Below are positions 1-6,477 of a DNA stretch of 6,477 nucleotides, in pieces. Position 1 is the first letter of the stretch; each line of letters starts with the position of its first letter. The position numbers were made by a program, and so were the translations under genes. The notes beneath the pieces were generated by a model, which saw nothing but the letters and a program-made list of their open reading frames with translations, did not search any database and was not told the DNA's origin. Source of the stretch: Acidobacteriota bacterium (GTDB lineage Bacteria; Acidobacteriota; Polarisedimenticolia; Polarisedimenticolales; Polarisedimenticolaceae); contig WVWW01000297.1 of assembly GCA_011773795.1 (NCBI GenBank), positions 10,604 to 17,080 on the forward strand, read 5' to 3'.

Positions 1-552
1 AACCGCCACCTCTTTCGCAAACAGGACGGCGGCGGCCCCGGGAGCCCGCCCGGCGGTGCGATCACCTCGGGGGATTCGTCGAAACTCGCCAAGGTCGGGG
101 CGTTGCGATTGTTCCCCGGCATCTCGATGGAACTGCTGCGCGCGGCCGTGGCGCCACCGGTACAGGGGCTGGTGCTCGAATGTTTCGGCGTGGGGAACGG
201 CCCCGATCACGATCGCGAGTTCATCGAGACGCTCACCGAGGCGAGCGAGCGGATTGCCGTGGTCGACGTGACCCAATGCCCCAGCGGCAGCGTGTACCTG
301 GGCGACTACGCCACCGGCGCCGCGATGAAGGCGGCCGGAGTGATCCCCGGGTCCGACCTGACCTGCGAGGCCGCGTTGGCCAAACTGTTTTACCTGTTCC
401 AGCTGGGGCTCTCGGTCGAGCAGGTCAAGATGATCATGCCGCTCGATATCCGGGGTGAATTGAGCGGCCCTGCATTCGTGCCCCCGCTGGATGATCCACT
501 GCTCCGGAGTGTCGTCGGGCGTGGCTTCGACGCCACTCCCCGCTCGTCATAG
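1..552 (+). CDS. ansA: Type I L-asparaginase, C-terminal part (5' end outside window)
   Basis: Asparaginases hydrolyse L-asparagine to aspartate and ammonia; the AnsA type is usually cytoplasmic. The frame is open from base 1 to the TAG at 550-552 (183 residues). Recalled E. coli AnsA matches along most of it: FPGIS (residues 39-43; YPGIS in E. coli), GVGNGP (63-68), the EASER and DVTQCPSG stretch, GDYATG (101-106), AGVIPGSDLT, and the closing RGEL. About 200 N-terminal residues, including both catalytic threonine motifs, lie upstream, so activity cannot be judged here. Two differences from E. coli AnsA are visible: a Gly/Pro-rich segment (GGGPGSPPGG, about residues 10-19) before the FPGIS motif, and a tail of roughly 25 residues after RGEL. 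A TTG at 103 could be mistaken for a start, but family similarity continues upstream of it. No signal peptide can be assessed. The family assignment is firm; the symbol is by similarity. Confidence 0.9.
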   Translation, partial: NRHLFRKQDGGGPGSPPGGAITSGDSSKLAKVGALRLFPGISMELLRAAVAPPVQGLVLECFGVGNGPDHDREFIETLTEASERIAVVDVTQCPSGSVYLGDYATGAAMKAAGVIPGSDLTCEAALAKLFYLFQLGLSVEQVKMIMPLDIRGELSGPAFVPPLDDPLLRSVVGRGFDATPRSS

Positions 553-558
553 GAAAGG
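551..558 (+). promoter_or_regulatory. Shine-Dalgarno for the propeller-M28 peptidase
   Basis: AGGAAAGG ends 6 nt before the ATG at 565, a normal spacing. Its first two bases are the last two of the asparaginase TAG stop. Ribosomes finishing asparaginase would therefore stop on this site, which favours translational coupling of the two genes and supports the ATG at 565 as the start. Confidence 0.7.
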
Positions 559-564
559 TCTCGT

Positions 565-2775
565 ATGAGCACTCGTTTCCTGACCCTCGTCCTCGTTGTG
601 TGCGCGAGTTGCGTCGCCGTCTTCGCGCAGGCACCTTCGACCGATATCTTCGTCTTCCCGGTAAACGGCACCGAGATCGGTGAAGGGCAACGCGTCACGG
701 ACCGCGAAGGCTACGACAACCAGCCGAAGTTCTTGTCCAATGGAACGACGCTGGTCTACAGCTCGCTTCGTGACGGGCAGACCGACATCTACCGTCATGA
801 CCTGGGCAGCGGCGAGAGCTCCGTTGTTCTCACGACGGAGCAGAGCGAGTACTCCCCGACACCGGTTCCCGGAACCGGGAAGATCTCGTTGGTGCGCGAC
901 TACGGTGAGTTGAAACAGCAACTCTGGAGCGTCGACCTCGAGAGCGGAGAGGAAACGCTCTTGCTGCCCGACATCAACCCGGTGGGGTACCACGCCTGGA
1001 CCAACGACGGAGCGTTGATCCTGTTCGTGCTCGGGGAACCGCATACGCTGCAGTTCGCGGAGATCGGTCCCGGCCCCGGCACTCTCCTCGCCGACTCCCC
1101 GGGGCGCGGCCTGGCGCGGATCCCGGGACAGGACCGCATGAGTTATGTCGACAAGACCCGCGACGAGTGGTGGCTCACCGCGATCGATCCGCGCACGGGT
1201 GAGACCGAGCGTCTCATCGCCACGCCGGCGGGTCGCGAGGACTACGCCTGGGCCCCCGACGGGTCGATCTGGATCGGTGACGACAGCCGGCTCCTGCGCT
1301 GGACTCCCGGCGGAGAATCCGGCTGGCAACGCGTCGCCGATCTCGACGCGCGGGGGGTCTACGAAATCACGCGCGTGACCTTCTCGGAGGACGGGACACG
1401 GCTGGCTGTCGTGGGCCGGCGGCCACCGGCCGATCTGACGGCCGCCTACAGGAGCGAGGCCGGACAGATCCTCGGCGCCGCGCTGACCGACGTCGAAGGC
1501 TGGGACAAACTTACCTACCTGGCCACGGTCATCGGGCACCGGCTGAGCGGTTCGCCGGGGCTCGAGCAGGCCATCGACTGGGCCGTCGAAACGATGCAAG
1601 CCGAAGGGCTGCGCGTGCACAAACAACCGGTCATGGTCCCGCACTGGGTCCGCGGAAGGGAAAGCCTCGTCGTCCTCGAGCCGCGCGAACGCGAGCTGCG
1701 CATCCTCGGTCTCGGCAACAGTGTCGGCACGCCGCCGGAGGGCATCACGGCGCCGGTGGTGATCGTCGGGAGCTTCGAGGAGCTGGAGGCACTGGGGCGT
1801 GAGCGGGTCGAGGGCAAGATCGTCGTTTATGCCGTCGAGTGGGAAGGCTACGGTCGTACCGTGCAGTTTCGTAGTCGCGGCGCCTCGCGCGCGGCCGCGC
1901 TCGGGGCCGTGGCCGCGCTGATCCGTTCGGCGACCGGCCACAGCCTCAACACGCCGCATACCGGCGCGCTGCGCTACGACGAGGATCATCCCGAGATCCC
2001 GGCCGCGGCCCTGACAGCGGAGGACGCCGCCTGGTTCCGCCGCATGGCCGAGCTCGGGCGGGACGTTACGGTCCGGCTGACGATGGAGGCGCGGATGCTC
2101 GACGACGTCGAGTCGTACAACGTGATCGCCGAGATCCCGGGCAGCGAGCGACCCGAGGAAATCGTCGTGATGGGCGGGCACTACGACAGCTGGGATGTGG
2201 GCGAGGGCGTCCACGACGACGGCGCGGCCTGCGTCGCCGCGTGGCAAGCCCTGCGACTCATCGATCGGCTCGGGCTGCGACCACGGCGGACCCTCCGCGT
2301 CGTGCTCTGGACCAACGAGGAGAACGGTTTGCGTGGCGGCCGCGAGTACCGCGCCGCGTTGAGTGACGAGGAGGTCGCCAATCACGTCGCCGCCATCGAG
2401 ATGGACGGCGGCTGCGAGCGCCCGGTCGGATTCGGTTTCGGCCTTTCCGGGGTCGATCCGACGGCCGAAGAGCGCGATCCGGGCTACGAGCGGGCACTGG
2501 TCAAGCTCGAGCAGATCGGACGTTTGCTGGAGGCGATCGACGCCCAGGATATCCGCCGCGGCGGCGGTGGTGCGGACATCGGCCCGTTGATGCGTTCCGG
2601 GGTCCCGGGCTTGGGACTGCGCACGGTCGGCGAGCACTACTTCGACTGGCATCACACCGATGCGGATACCCTGGACAAGGTCGACCCGCAGTCGTTCCGC
2701 AAGGCGATCGCGTTGCTCGGCGTGATGGGCTACGTGCTGGCCGATATGCCGGAACGGTTGATTCCCATCGAGTAA
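565..2775 (+). CDS. Exported TolB-like beta-propeller / M28 zinc peptidase fusion (carboxypeptidase Q type)
   Basis: Probably an exported metallopeptidase that removes residues from small peptides. Residues 1-21 form a signal peptide (hydrophobic core 5-20, likely cleavage after VFA); no lipobox is seen. Residues about 35-285 read as six PD40/TolB-like blades, with markers DNQPKF (51-56), SEYSPTP (94-100), YHAWTNDG (142-149), EDYAWAPDG (225-233) and FSEDGTRLAVV (273-283). The M28 part starts near residue 293 and resembles carboxypeptidase Q. Its zinc-site residues are all present: H539 in GGHYDSWD, bridging D551 in HDDG, general base E585 and ligand E586 in WTNEEN, D614 in EMDGG, and H697 (or H696) in DWHHTDADT. 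A PA-like segment (about 393-500) interrupts the peptidase, as is usual in this subfamily. Both halves are near full family length, so this is a true fusion and not a remnant. Exact substrate specificity is unknown; other M28 aminopeptidase activity is possible. Confidence 0.88.
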   Translation: MSTRFLTLVLVVCASCVAVFAQAPSTDIFVFPVNGTEIGEGQRVTDREGYDNQPKFLSNGTTLVYSSLRDGQTDIYRHDLGSGESSVVLTTEQSEYSPTPVPGTGKISLVRDYGELKQQLWSVDLESGEETLLLPDINPVGYHAWTNDGALILFVLGEPHTLQFAEIGPGPGTLLADSPGRGLARIPGQDRMSYVDKTRDEWWLTAIDPRTGETERLIATPAGREDYAWAPDGSIWIGDDSRLLRWTPGGESGWQRVADLDARGVYEITRVTFSEDGTRLAVVGRRPPADLTAAYRSEAGQILGAALTDVEGWDKLTYLATVIGHRLSGSPGLEQAIDWAVETMQAEGLRVHKQPVMVPHWVRGRESLVVLEPRERELRILGLGNSVGTPPEGITAPVVIVGSFEELEALGRERVEGKIVVYAVEWEGYGRTVQFRSRGASRAAALGAVAALIRSATGHSLNTPHTGALRYDEDHPEIPAAALTAEDAAWFRRMAELGRDVTVRLTMEARMLDDVESYNVIAEIPGSERPEEIVVMGGHYDSWDVGEGVHDDGAACVAAWQALRLIDRLGLRPRRTLRVVLWTNEENGLRGGREYRAALSDEEVANHVAAIEMDGGCERPVGFGFGLSGVDPTAEERDPGYERALVKLEQIGRLLEAIDAQDIRRGGGGADIGPLMRSGVPGLGLRTVGEHYFDWHHTDADTLDKVDPQSFRKAIALLGVMGYVLADMPERLIPIE
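862..878. repeat. Perfect inverted repeat inside the propeller coding region
   Basis: CCGGTTCC (862-869) is followed by one C and then by its exact reverse complement GGAACCGG (871-878). It lies in the coding region for residues around 100-105 of the peptidase fusion, in the PVPGTG stretch. With a 1-nt spacer it cannot form a normal hairpin loop without opening inner pairs. It looks more like a dyad-symmetric protein site or a chance result of GC-rich codons. No function is assigned. Confidence 0.3.
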
Positions 2776-2818
2776 ACCTCTCTCAGGGGTCCACGGGCTT
2801 CGTGTATCGTGGCATCCC
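2776..2818. other. 43-nt gap between peptidase and membrane protein genes
   Basis: This is the longest non-coding stretch in the window. It contains AGGGG at 2785-2789, too far (about 29 nt) to serve as Shine-Dalgarno for the GTG at 2819. It also holds only a weak short dyad (CACG 2792-2795 with CGTG 2801-2804). There is no U-tract terminator and no clear -35/-10 promoter pair. The gap allows either read-through from the peptidase gene or a promoter of unrecognised type. Confidence 0.5.
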
Positions 2819-5800
2819 GTGTTTGCCGCGTCGCGATGGTTGTTCGCCGCCAGCTTCCTGCTGTCCGGCGGCTGCGCCCTGATCTACCAGGTCATCTGGT
2901 CGAAGCACCTGCAGTACGTGTTCGGTTCGACGACCGAGGCGGTGGGGACGATCCTCGCGGTGTTCATGGCCGGGCTGGGGTTCGGCGCGTACCTCTTCGG
3001 TCCACGCATCGATCGCTCCACGTCGCCACTGCGGTTGTACGCGCTGCTCGAGATCGGCATCGGCGTTTACGGGCTCCTCGGTTTGTTCCTGCTGCGGGTC
3101 GCGACCTCGGCGTTCAGCGCGATGGGCCCGCTGCCGGGTCCCGTCTCGACGCTGGTCAAGTTCCTGCTCACGACGATCGTGTTGCTTCCCCCGTGCCTGT
3201 TGATGGGCGCCACCTTTCCGGCTCTGCTGCGCGGCGTCTCACGCTCCGTCCTGGGTGCCCGGCGTAACGTCGGTCTGTTCTACGCGGTCAACCTGGGTGG
3301 CGCCCTCGGTGGGGCGCTGACGGCCGGGTTCGTGTTGATCCCCGTGTTCGGTCTGACACGGAGCTCGCTCGCCGCGGCCGTCGTCAACTTCGCGATCGCC
3401 GCGGCGGTCTGGGCGGCCGCGGGCCGGGTCGAGACGGTGGCCGGCGCGTCGACGGGCGAGGATGCGGCGGCGCCCGTCGGCGGGCTCGAGCGGCGCTACC
3501 TCCAACTCGGCCTGTTCGTCTCGGGGGCGACCGTGATGGCCTTCGAGATCGTGGTCACACGCGTGCTTGCGTTGATCTTCGGCGTCTCGGCGTACGCCTT
3601 CACCGTCGTCCTCGCGGTCTTTCTTCTCGGTCTCGGGCTCGGCGCGTTCGTTTACGAACGGTGGGTCGCGCACCGCAGCGTCGGCGCGACGCAGTTTGCC
3701 GCGGTTCAGGTACTGCTGGCGGCGGTCGGTGGCGCGCTGGTGGCCGCATTGCCCGGCGTGCCGCGCTGGGTGCTCTACCTCAGGCAGATCCCTGGCCTGA
3801 GCTTCTGGGAGCTGCTCGCCGGCAAGGCGGCCCTGGCGACGATCCTGGTGCTTCCGCTCGCGGCCGTCGCCGGACTGGCTCTACCGATCCTGATCGGCGC
3901 GTTGGTTTCGGAGGTCGGCACGGTCGGGCGCACGGTCGGACGCGCCTACCTGGTCAACACCGTCGGAACCATCGCCGGTAGCCTGGCGACCGGTTTCTTG
4001 CTCATCGGCTGGCTGGGGACCGACACGACGCTGCGGGTCGTCCTGCTCGTGAACCTGGGGGTCGGTCTCGCCGGGTTCTTCCTGCCGCGAGCGGTAGTGC
4101 GCTCACGGCTCGCCGCCGTTGGCGCGGGAGCGCTCTGTTTTGCCCTGCTCGCGGCAGCGGACCGTTGGCCACCCGGTCTGTTCATCAATTCGGATACCGA
4201 CGGGAGTCACACCGTCGCCGTGACCCCGTTGGAGGTCGAGGAGCAGCTGCGCTCCACCCCGAACCGTGTGCTGTTCTTCGAAGAGGGGCGGAACGCGACC
4301 GTCGCGGTCACCGAGACGCCGACGGTTCGCTCCCTGCTCGTCAACGCGCATCCGGACGGCTCGGACTCCGACGACGATATGGCCACACAGGTCATGCTCG
4401 GGGTGATCCCGTTGACGCTTCATCCCGCACCACGAGACGTGCTCGTGATCGGGTTCGGGACCGGGGTTTCCGCGCGAAGCGCGGCAAGGCTCGACGAGGT
4501 CGAGCGCATCGACGCGGTCGAGATCGAGCCTGCCGTGCTGGCCGCCTCCCCCTTCTTCCACCACATCAACGGGGCGGTTGAAGAGGACCCGCGCGTGCGG
4601 GTGCACCTGACCGACGCGCGGACCTACACCGCCACCACGGAACAGAGCTACGACGTCATCGTCTCCGAGCCGTCCAACCCGTGGCGTGCCGGTGTCGCCA
4701 ACCTCTACACGGTCGACTTCTTCGAGTCGGTCGATGATGTCCTGAGGGACGACGGCGTTTTTTCCCAATGGATGCATCTCTATTTCGTTCGCGATGCCGA
4801 GCTCCGCATGGTGTTGCGCACGATGCTGCAGGTTTTCAACGAAGTCCAGCTGTGGTGGCTGGATGAGGGCAACATCGCGATCCTGACCTCGCAGCGGCCG
4901 TTGGAGCTGCAACCTCAGCGGGTGCGCGGACTCCTCGACGGCGAGTTTCGCGAGGATCGCGTGCGCTTCGCGCGCGCCTCCACGCTCGATGAGTTCTACG
5001 GCCGCCTCCTGCTCGATACCGGGGGCGTCCGTGATTTCGTCGCGGGCGACGGGGAGATCCACAGCGACGACCGTCCGCACCTGGAGTTTCGGGCGCCGCG
5101 AGGCCTGATCGAGGCTGACGGCCGCAACACGTTGCGGCTCGTCGCGGCCAAGCTGAACGGCGGATTCTTGAATGCACCGACCACGGATGGGTCGATTGCC
5201 GCGGTGAACGGCTGGCTCGCCGCCGCGTCGATGTTCGAGCGCTTGGAGCTTTATGACGAGCAGGTCGAAGCGACCCGTCGAGCCGCCGAGAGCGGCGACC
5301 CTCTGGCGCGCGTGCGTGCCGCCGAGCTGGCCTTGCTCGCCGGCGACGTCGAGGGAGCGCAGGGCTTGCTGCAATCGGTGATCGATGCCGAGGATCAACG
5401 CGAGCGGATCCTGCGCGACCTCGCCTATGCGCACGCGCACCTGGCGATGACGGTGGGCGACGTCCAAGCGGCACGATCCTCGCTCGAGCTCACCGGTGAC
5501 TGGAACGGACGTGCGGGGCTCGAGTGGTTGGCGTTCGCCGTCAGCGGGCGTCAGCTCGACGTCGCCCTGAACGCCGCGGAACGGTTGCTGGGATACGCGC
5601 AGCTCGGCGGCCCGATCGGTAATCCCGAGGTCGAACGCGTCTTCGTCCTGCTCTACGACCTCGTCGAGCTCGAGGGCGGAGCCGAGCGAATCCTCGGGCT
5701 GGCCCAGCGATTGCCGACGGACGACCGGCTCTCTCCTCTGGCGCGGCTGAAGATCCGCGCCCTGCTCTACGACCGGCTGGGTCGGTTCGACGAGGCGGTG

Positions 5801-5980
5801 GAGGCCAGCTTGGAGGTCGAACGACTGGGCGTGCTCGATTTCGAGCTGCTGACGCTACGCTTGCGAGGCCTCCTCCGTCTGGGCAGGAAGGAACCCGCGG
5901 ACCGCCTGCTGCGGCGTATTCGCGCACTCGAACCGGGGTACGATCCCGAGCCGGTGGTGTTACCGTTCGGCCAGGGGTGA
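2819..5980 (+). CDS. Polytopic membrane protein with spermidine-synthase-like domain and C-terminal TPRs
   Basis: This matches the 'fused MFS/spermidine synthase' type of bacterial protein; no substrate is established by the sequence. Residues 1-450 hold about 13 hydrophobic segments in two homologous halves separated by a polar loop (about 201-225). Residues about 475-765 form a Rossmann methyltransferase-like fold: VLVIGFGTG (541-549) is the nucleotide-binding glycine loop, VEIEP (567-571) the acidic strand end, TDAR (598-601) the adenine-contact position, and DVIVSEPSNPW (612-622) replaces the spermidine synthase catalytic strand. The domain closes with HSDDRPHLEF (about 748-757). From about residue 790 to 1053 the protein is helical and TPR-like, clearest at LLYDRLGRFDEAVE (982-995). 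The GTG start is the first in-frame start before the hydrophobic N-terminus but has no good Shine-Dalgarno, so the start is less sure than the gene. Aminopropyl transfer is doubtful given the changed active-site acids; an S-adenosyl ligand or a transport/sensing role is possible. Confidence 0.87.
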   Translation: MFAASRWLFAASFLLSGGCALIYQVIWSKHLQYVFGSTTEAVGTILAVFMAGLGFGAYLFGPRIDRSTSPLRLYALLEIGIGVYGLLGLFLLRVATSAFSAMGPLPGPVSTLVKFLLTTIVLLPPCLLMGATFPALLRGVSRSVLGARRNVGLFYAVNLGGALGGALTAGFVLIPVFGLTRSSLAAAVVNFAIAAAVWAAAGRVETVAGASTGEDAAAPVGGLERRYLQLGLFVSGATVMAFEIVVTRVLALIFGVSAYAFTVVLAVFLLGLGLGAFVYERWVAHRSVGATQFAAVQVLLAAVGGALVAALPGVPRWVLYLRQIPGLSFWELLAGKAALATILVLPLAAVAGLALPILIGALVSEVGTVGRTVGRAYLVNTVGTIAGSLATGFLLIGWLGTDTTLRVVLLVNLGVGLAGFFLPRAVVRSRLAAVGAGALCFALLAAADRWPPGLFINSDTDGSHTVAVTPLEVEEQLRSTPNRVLFFEEGRNATVAVTETPTVRSLLVNAHPDGSDSDDDMATQVMLGVIPLTLHPAPRDVLVIGFGTGVSARSAARLDEVERIDAVEIEPAVLAASPFFHHINGAVEEDPRVRVHLTDARTYTATTEQSYDVIVSEPSNPWRAGVANLYTVDFFESVDDVLRDDGVFSQWMHLYFVRDAELRMVLRTMLQVFNEVQLWWLDEGNIAILTSQRPLELQPQRVRGLLDGEFREDRVRFARASTLDEFYGRLLLDTGGVRDFVAGDGEIHSDDRPHLEFRAPRGLIEADGRNTLRLVAAKLNGGFLNAPTTDGSIAAVNGWLAAASMFERLELYDEQVEATRRAAESGDPLARVRAAELALLAGDVEGAQGLLQSVIDAEDQRERILRDLAYAHAHLAMTVGDVQAARSSLELTGDWNGRAGLEWLAFAVSGRQLDVALNAAERLLGYAQLGGPIGNPEVERVFVLLYDLVELEGGAERILGLAQRLPTDDRLSPLARLKIRALLYDRLGRFDEAVEASLEVERLGVLDFELLTLRLRGLLRLGRKEPADRLLRRIRALEPGYDPEPVVLPFGQG
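5973..5980 (+). promoter_or_regulatory. Shine-Dalgarno that selects the TTG start at 5986
   Basis: AGGGGTGA closely matches the anti-Shine-Dalgarno complement and ends 5 nt before the TTG at 5986. Its last three bases are the TGA stop of the preceding membrane protein gene. The alternative in-frame GTG at 5977 overlaps that stop by two bases but has no ribosome binding site at a normal distance, so TTG is preferred. The arrangement suggests translational coupling. Confidence 0.6.
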
Positions 5981-5985
5981 ATCCG

Positions 5986-6477
5986 TTGAAGCTGAAACCT
6001 GCGCGTCGTCTTCTCGCCGCCGTTTTGGCCGTCGGGCTGATCGTCCCGGCGCCGTCAGCCGCCGAGCCGCAAGCGCTCACGCCGCGCTCGACCCGAGTTC
6101 ACGGCACGCACTTCGACCTCCCCAAATACCTCCCGGCGCTCGAGTGGCTGTTCGGTTTCGGTCGTAGCGATCCGCCAACGCGACCCTACTGGAGGAAGAA
6201 CCTCCTCAAACGCGTGCTCGGCGATCAGGTCTACCTACTGACGAGCTGGTGGCCGCGCGAGTTGACCAAGGTACGGTTCGTGTTGCCGGTCACCCTCGCC
6301 GCGGTCGCCGCTTCACGTACCGGTTCGGACCCCCAGGCGTGGGATCGCCGCACCTCGCGGTGGATCCACCGACACTCCACGGGCTGGATCCACGACGTGT
6401 CCACCTTTCTTTCAAAGGTCGGCGAGTCGCGCTACGCCTTCCTGCTGCTGGGGAGCACGTACGCCGGTTCGCGCTGG
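5986..6477 (+). CDS. Probable PAP2-family phosphatase, N-terminal part (3' end outside window)
   Basis: The frame runs from TTG 5986 to the window end (164 residues) without a stop. Residues 1-26 look like a signal peptide: basic start KLKPARR, hydrophobic core 9-20, and PSAAEP at a likely cleavage site (after residue 25 or 26). A polar segment with many aromatic residues follows (HFDLPKYLP, SWWPRE), then a short hydrophobic stretch at about 97-110. The segment after that (DRRTSRWIH to DVSTFLSKVGESRYAFLLLG, about 122-157) resembles the region before the catalytic motifs in PAP2 phosphatases. The diagnostic KX6RP, PSGH and SRX5HX3D motifs would be downstream and are not visible, so the family call is by overall pattern only. 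If right, it would dephosphorylate a lipid phosphate or pyrophosphate at the outer side of the inner membrane. It starts 5 nt after the preceding gene, implying co-expression. Confidence 0.6.
   Translation, partial: MKLKPARRLLAAVLAVGLIVPAPSAAEPQALTPRSTRVHGTHFDLPKYLPALEWLFGFGRSDPPTRPYWRKNLLKRVLGDQVYLLTSWWPRELTKVRFVLPVTLAAVAASRTGSDPQAWDRRTSRWIHRHSTGWIHDVSTFLSKVGESRYAFLLLGSTYAGSRW

Noticed and set aside
103..552. A separate 149-residue gene starting at TTG 103.
   Set aside because: The same frame is open upstream to base 1 and asparaginase similarity continues before this codon, so it is the interior of a longer gene cut by the window edge.
577..612. Lipoprotein signal in the peptidase (Cys13 or Cys16).
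   Set aside because: The residues before either cysteine do not fit a lipobox, while VFA at 19-21 gives an ordinary signal peptidase I site.
547..2655. A 702-codon open frame on the minus strand, opposite the peptidase gene.
   Set aside because: It lies antisense to a gene with an intact catalytic site. Its translation is rich in Arg, Asp, Gly and Ala with no recognisable domain, signal peptide or motif. Long antisense frames are expected from third-position GC bias.
2791..2812. CCACG...CGTGG dyad in the gap before the membrane protein gene, as a possible terminator.
   Set aside because: The stem is only five pairs, the loop is 12 nt, and there is no following T-run, so it does not qualify as an intrinsic terminator.
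4470..4484. Inverted repeat CCGCGC-GAA-GCGCGG, a possible stem-loop.
   Set aside because: It sits inside the glycine-loop coding region (VSARSAAR), has only six pairs of pure G/C and no U-tract, and is likely by chance in this base composition.
4103..5467. A 454-codon minus-strand open frame opposite the spermidine-synthase-like domain.
   Set aside because: It is a compositional shadow: no family resemblance, and the plus strand carries clear domain motifs throughout.
6359..6370. Palindrome GGTGGATCCACC, with TGGATCCAC repeated shortly after at 6385.
   Set aside because: It encodes two WIH tripeptides in the PAP2-like protein. The match is short and explained by the repeated codons.

Overview
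The window is a GC-rich, almost fully coding stretch (my rough visual estimate is about two-thirds G+C) with four genes, all on the plus strand. The first gene lacks its start and the last lacks its end because of the window edges. Gaps between genes are 12, 43 and 5 nt, so at least part of this is likely one transcription unit. GTG and TTG starts are used as well as ATG. The gene types suggest a high-GC Gram-negative bacterium of the Acidobacteriota / Myxococcota / Gemmatimonadota sort: a secreted beta-propeller peptidase, a large spermidine-synthase-like membrane protein with TPRs, and a PAP2 protein. The sequence alone does not settle the phylum.

Layout: (1) positions 1-552, the C-terminal half of a type I (AnsA-like) L-asparaginase; (2) positions 565-2775, a 736-residue exported protein joining a six-bladed TolB/PD40-type propeller to a complete M28-family zinc peptidase of the carboxypeptidase Q type; (3) positions 2819-5980, a 1053-residue protein with about 13 membrane segments in two homologous halves, a spermidine-synthase-like Rossmann domain whose polyamine-binding and catalytic acids are replaced, and a C-terminal TPR region; (4) positions 5986-6477, the start of an exported or membrane protein that looks like the N-terminus of a PAP2-family phosphatase.

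The first two genes fit together as peptide and amino-acid scavenging: the exported peptidase would release amino acids from small peptides, and the asparaginase would deaminate asparagine inside the cell. The Shine-Dalgarno of the peptidase overlaps the asparaginase stop codon, which points to coupled translation. The third and fourth genes are probably coupled to each other, since the stop codon of one lies within the ribosome binding site of the next. I see no functional link between the two pairs.

I found no RNA genes, insertion sequences, CRISPR arrays or convincing terminators. The most notable points are the propeller-peptidase fusion and the degenerate spermidine-synthase active site in a membrane/TPR fusion. 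Neither amounts to a clearly new system.
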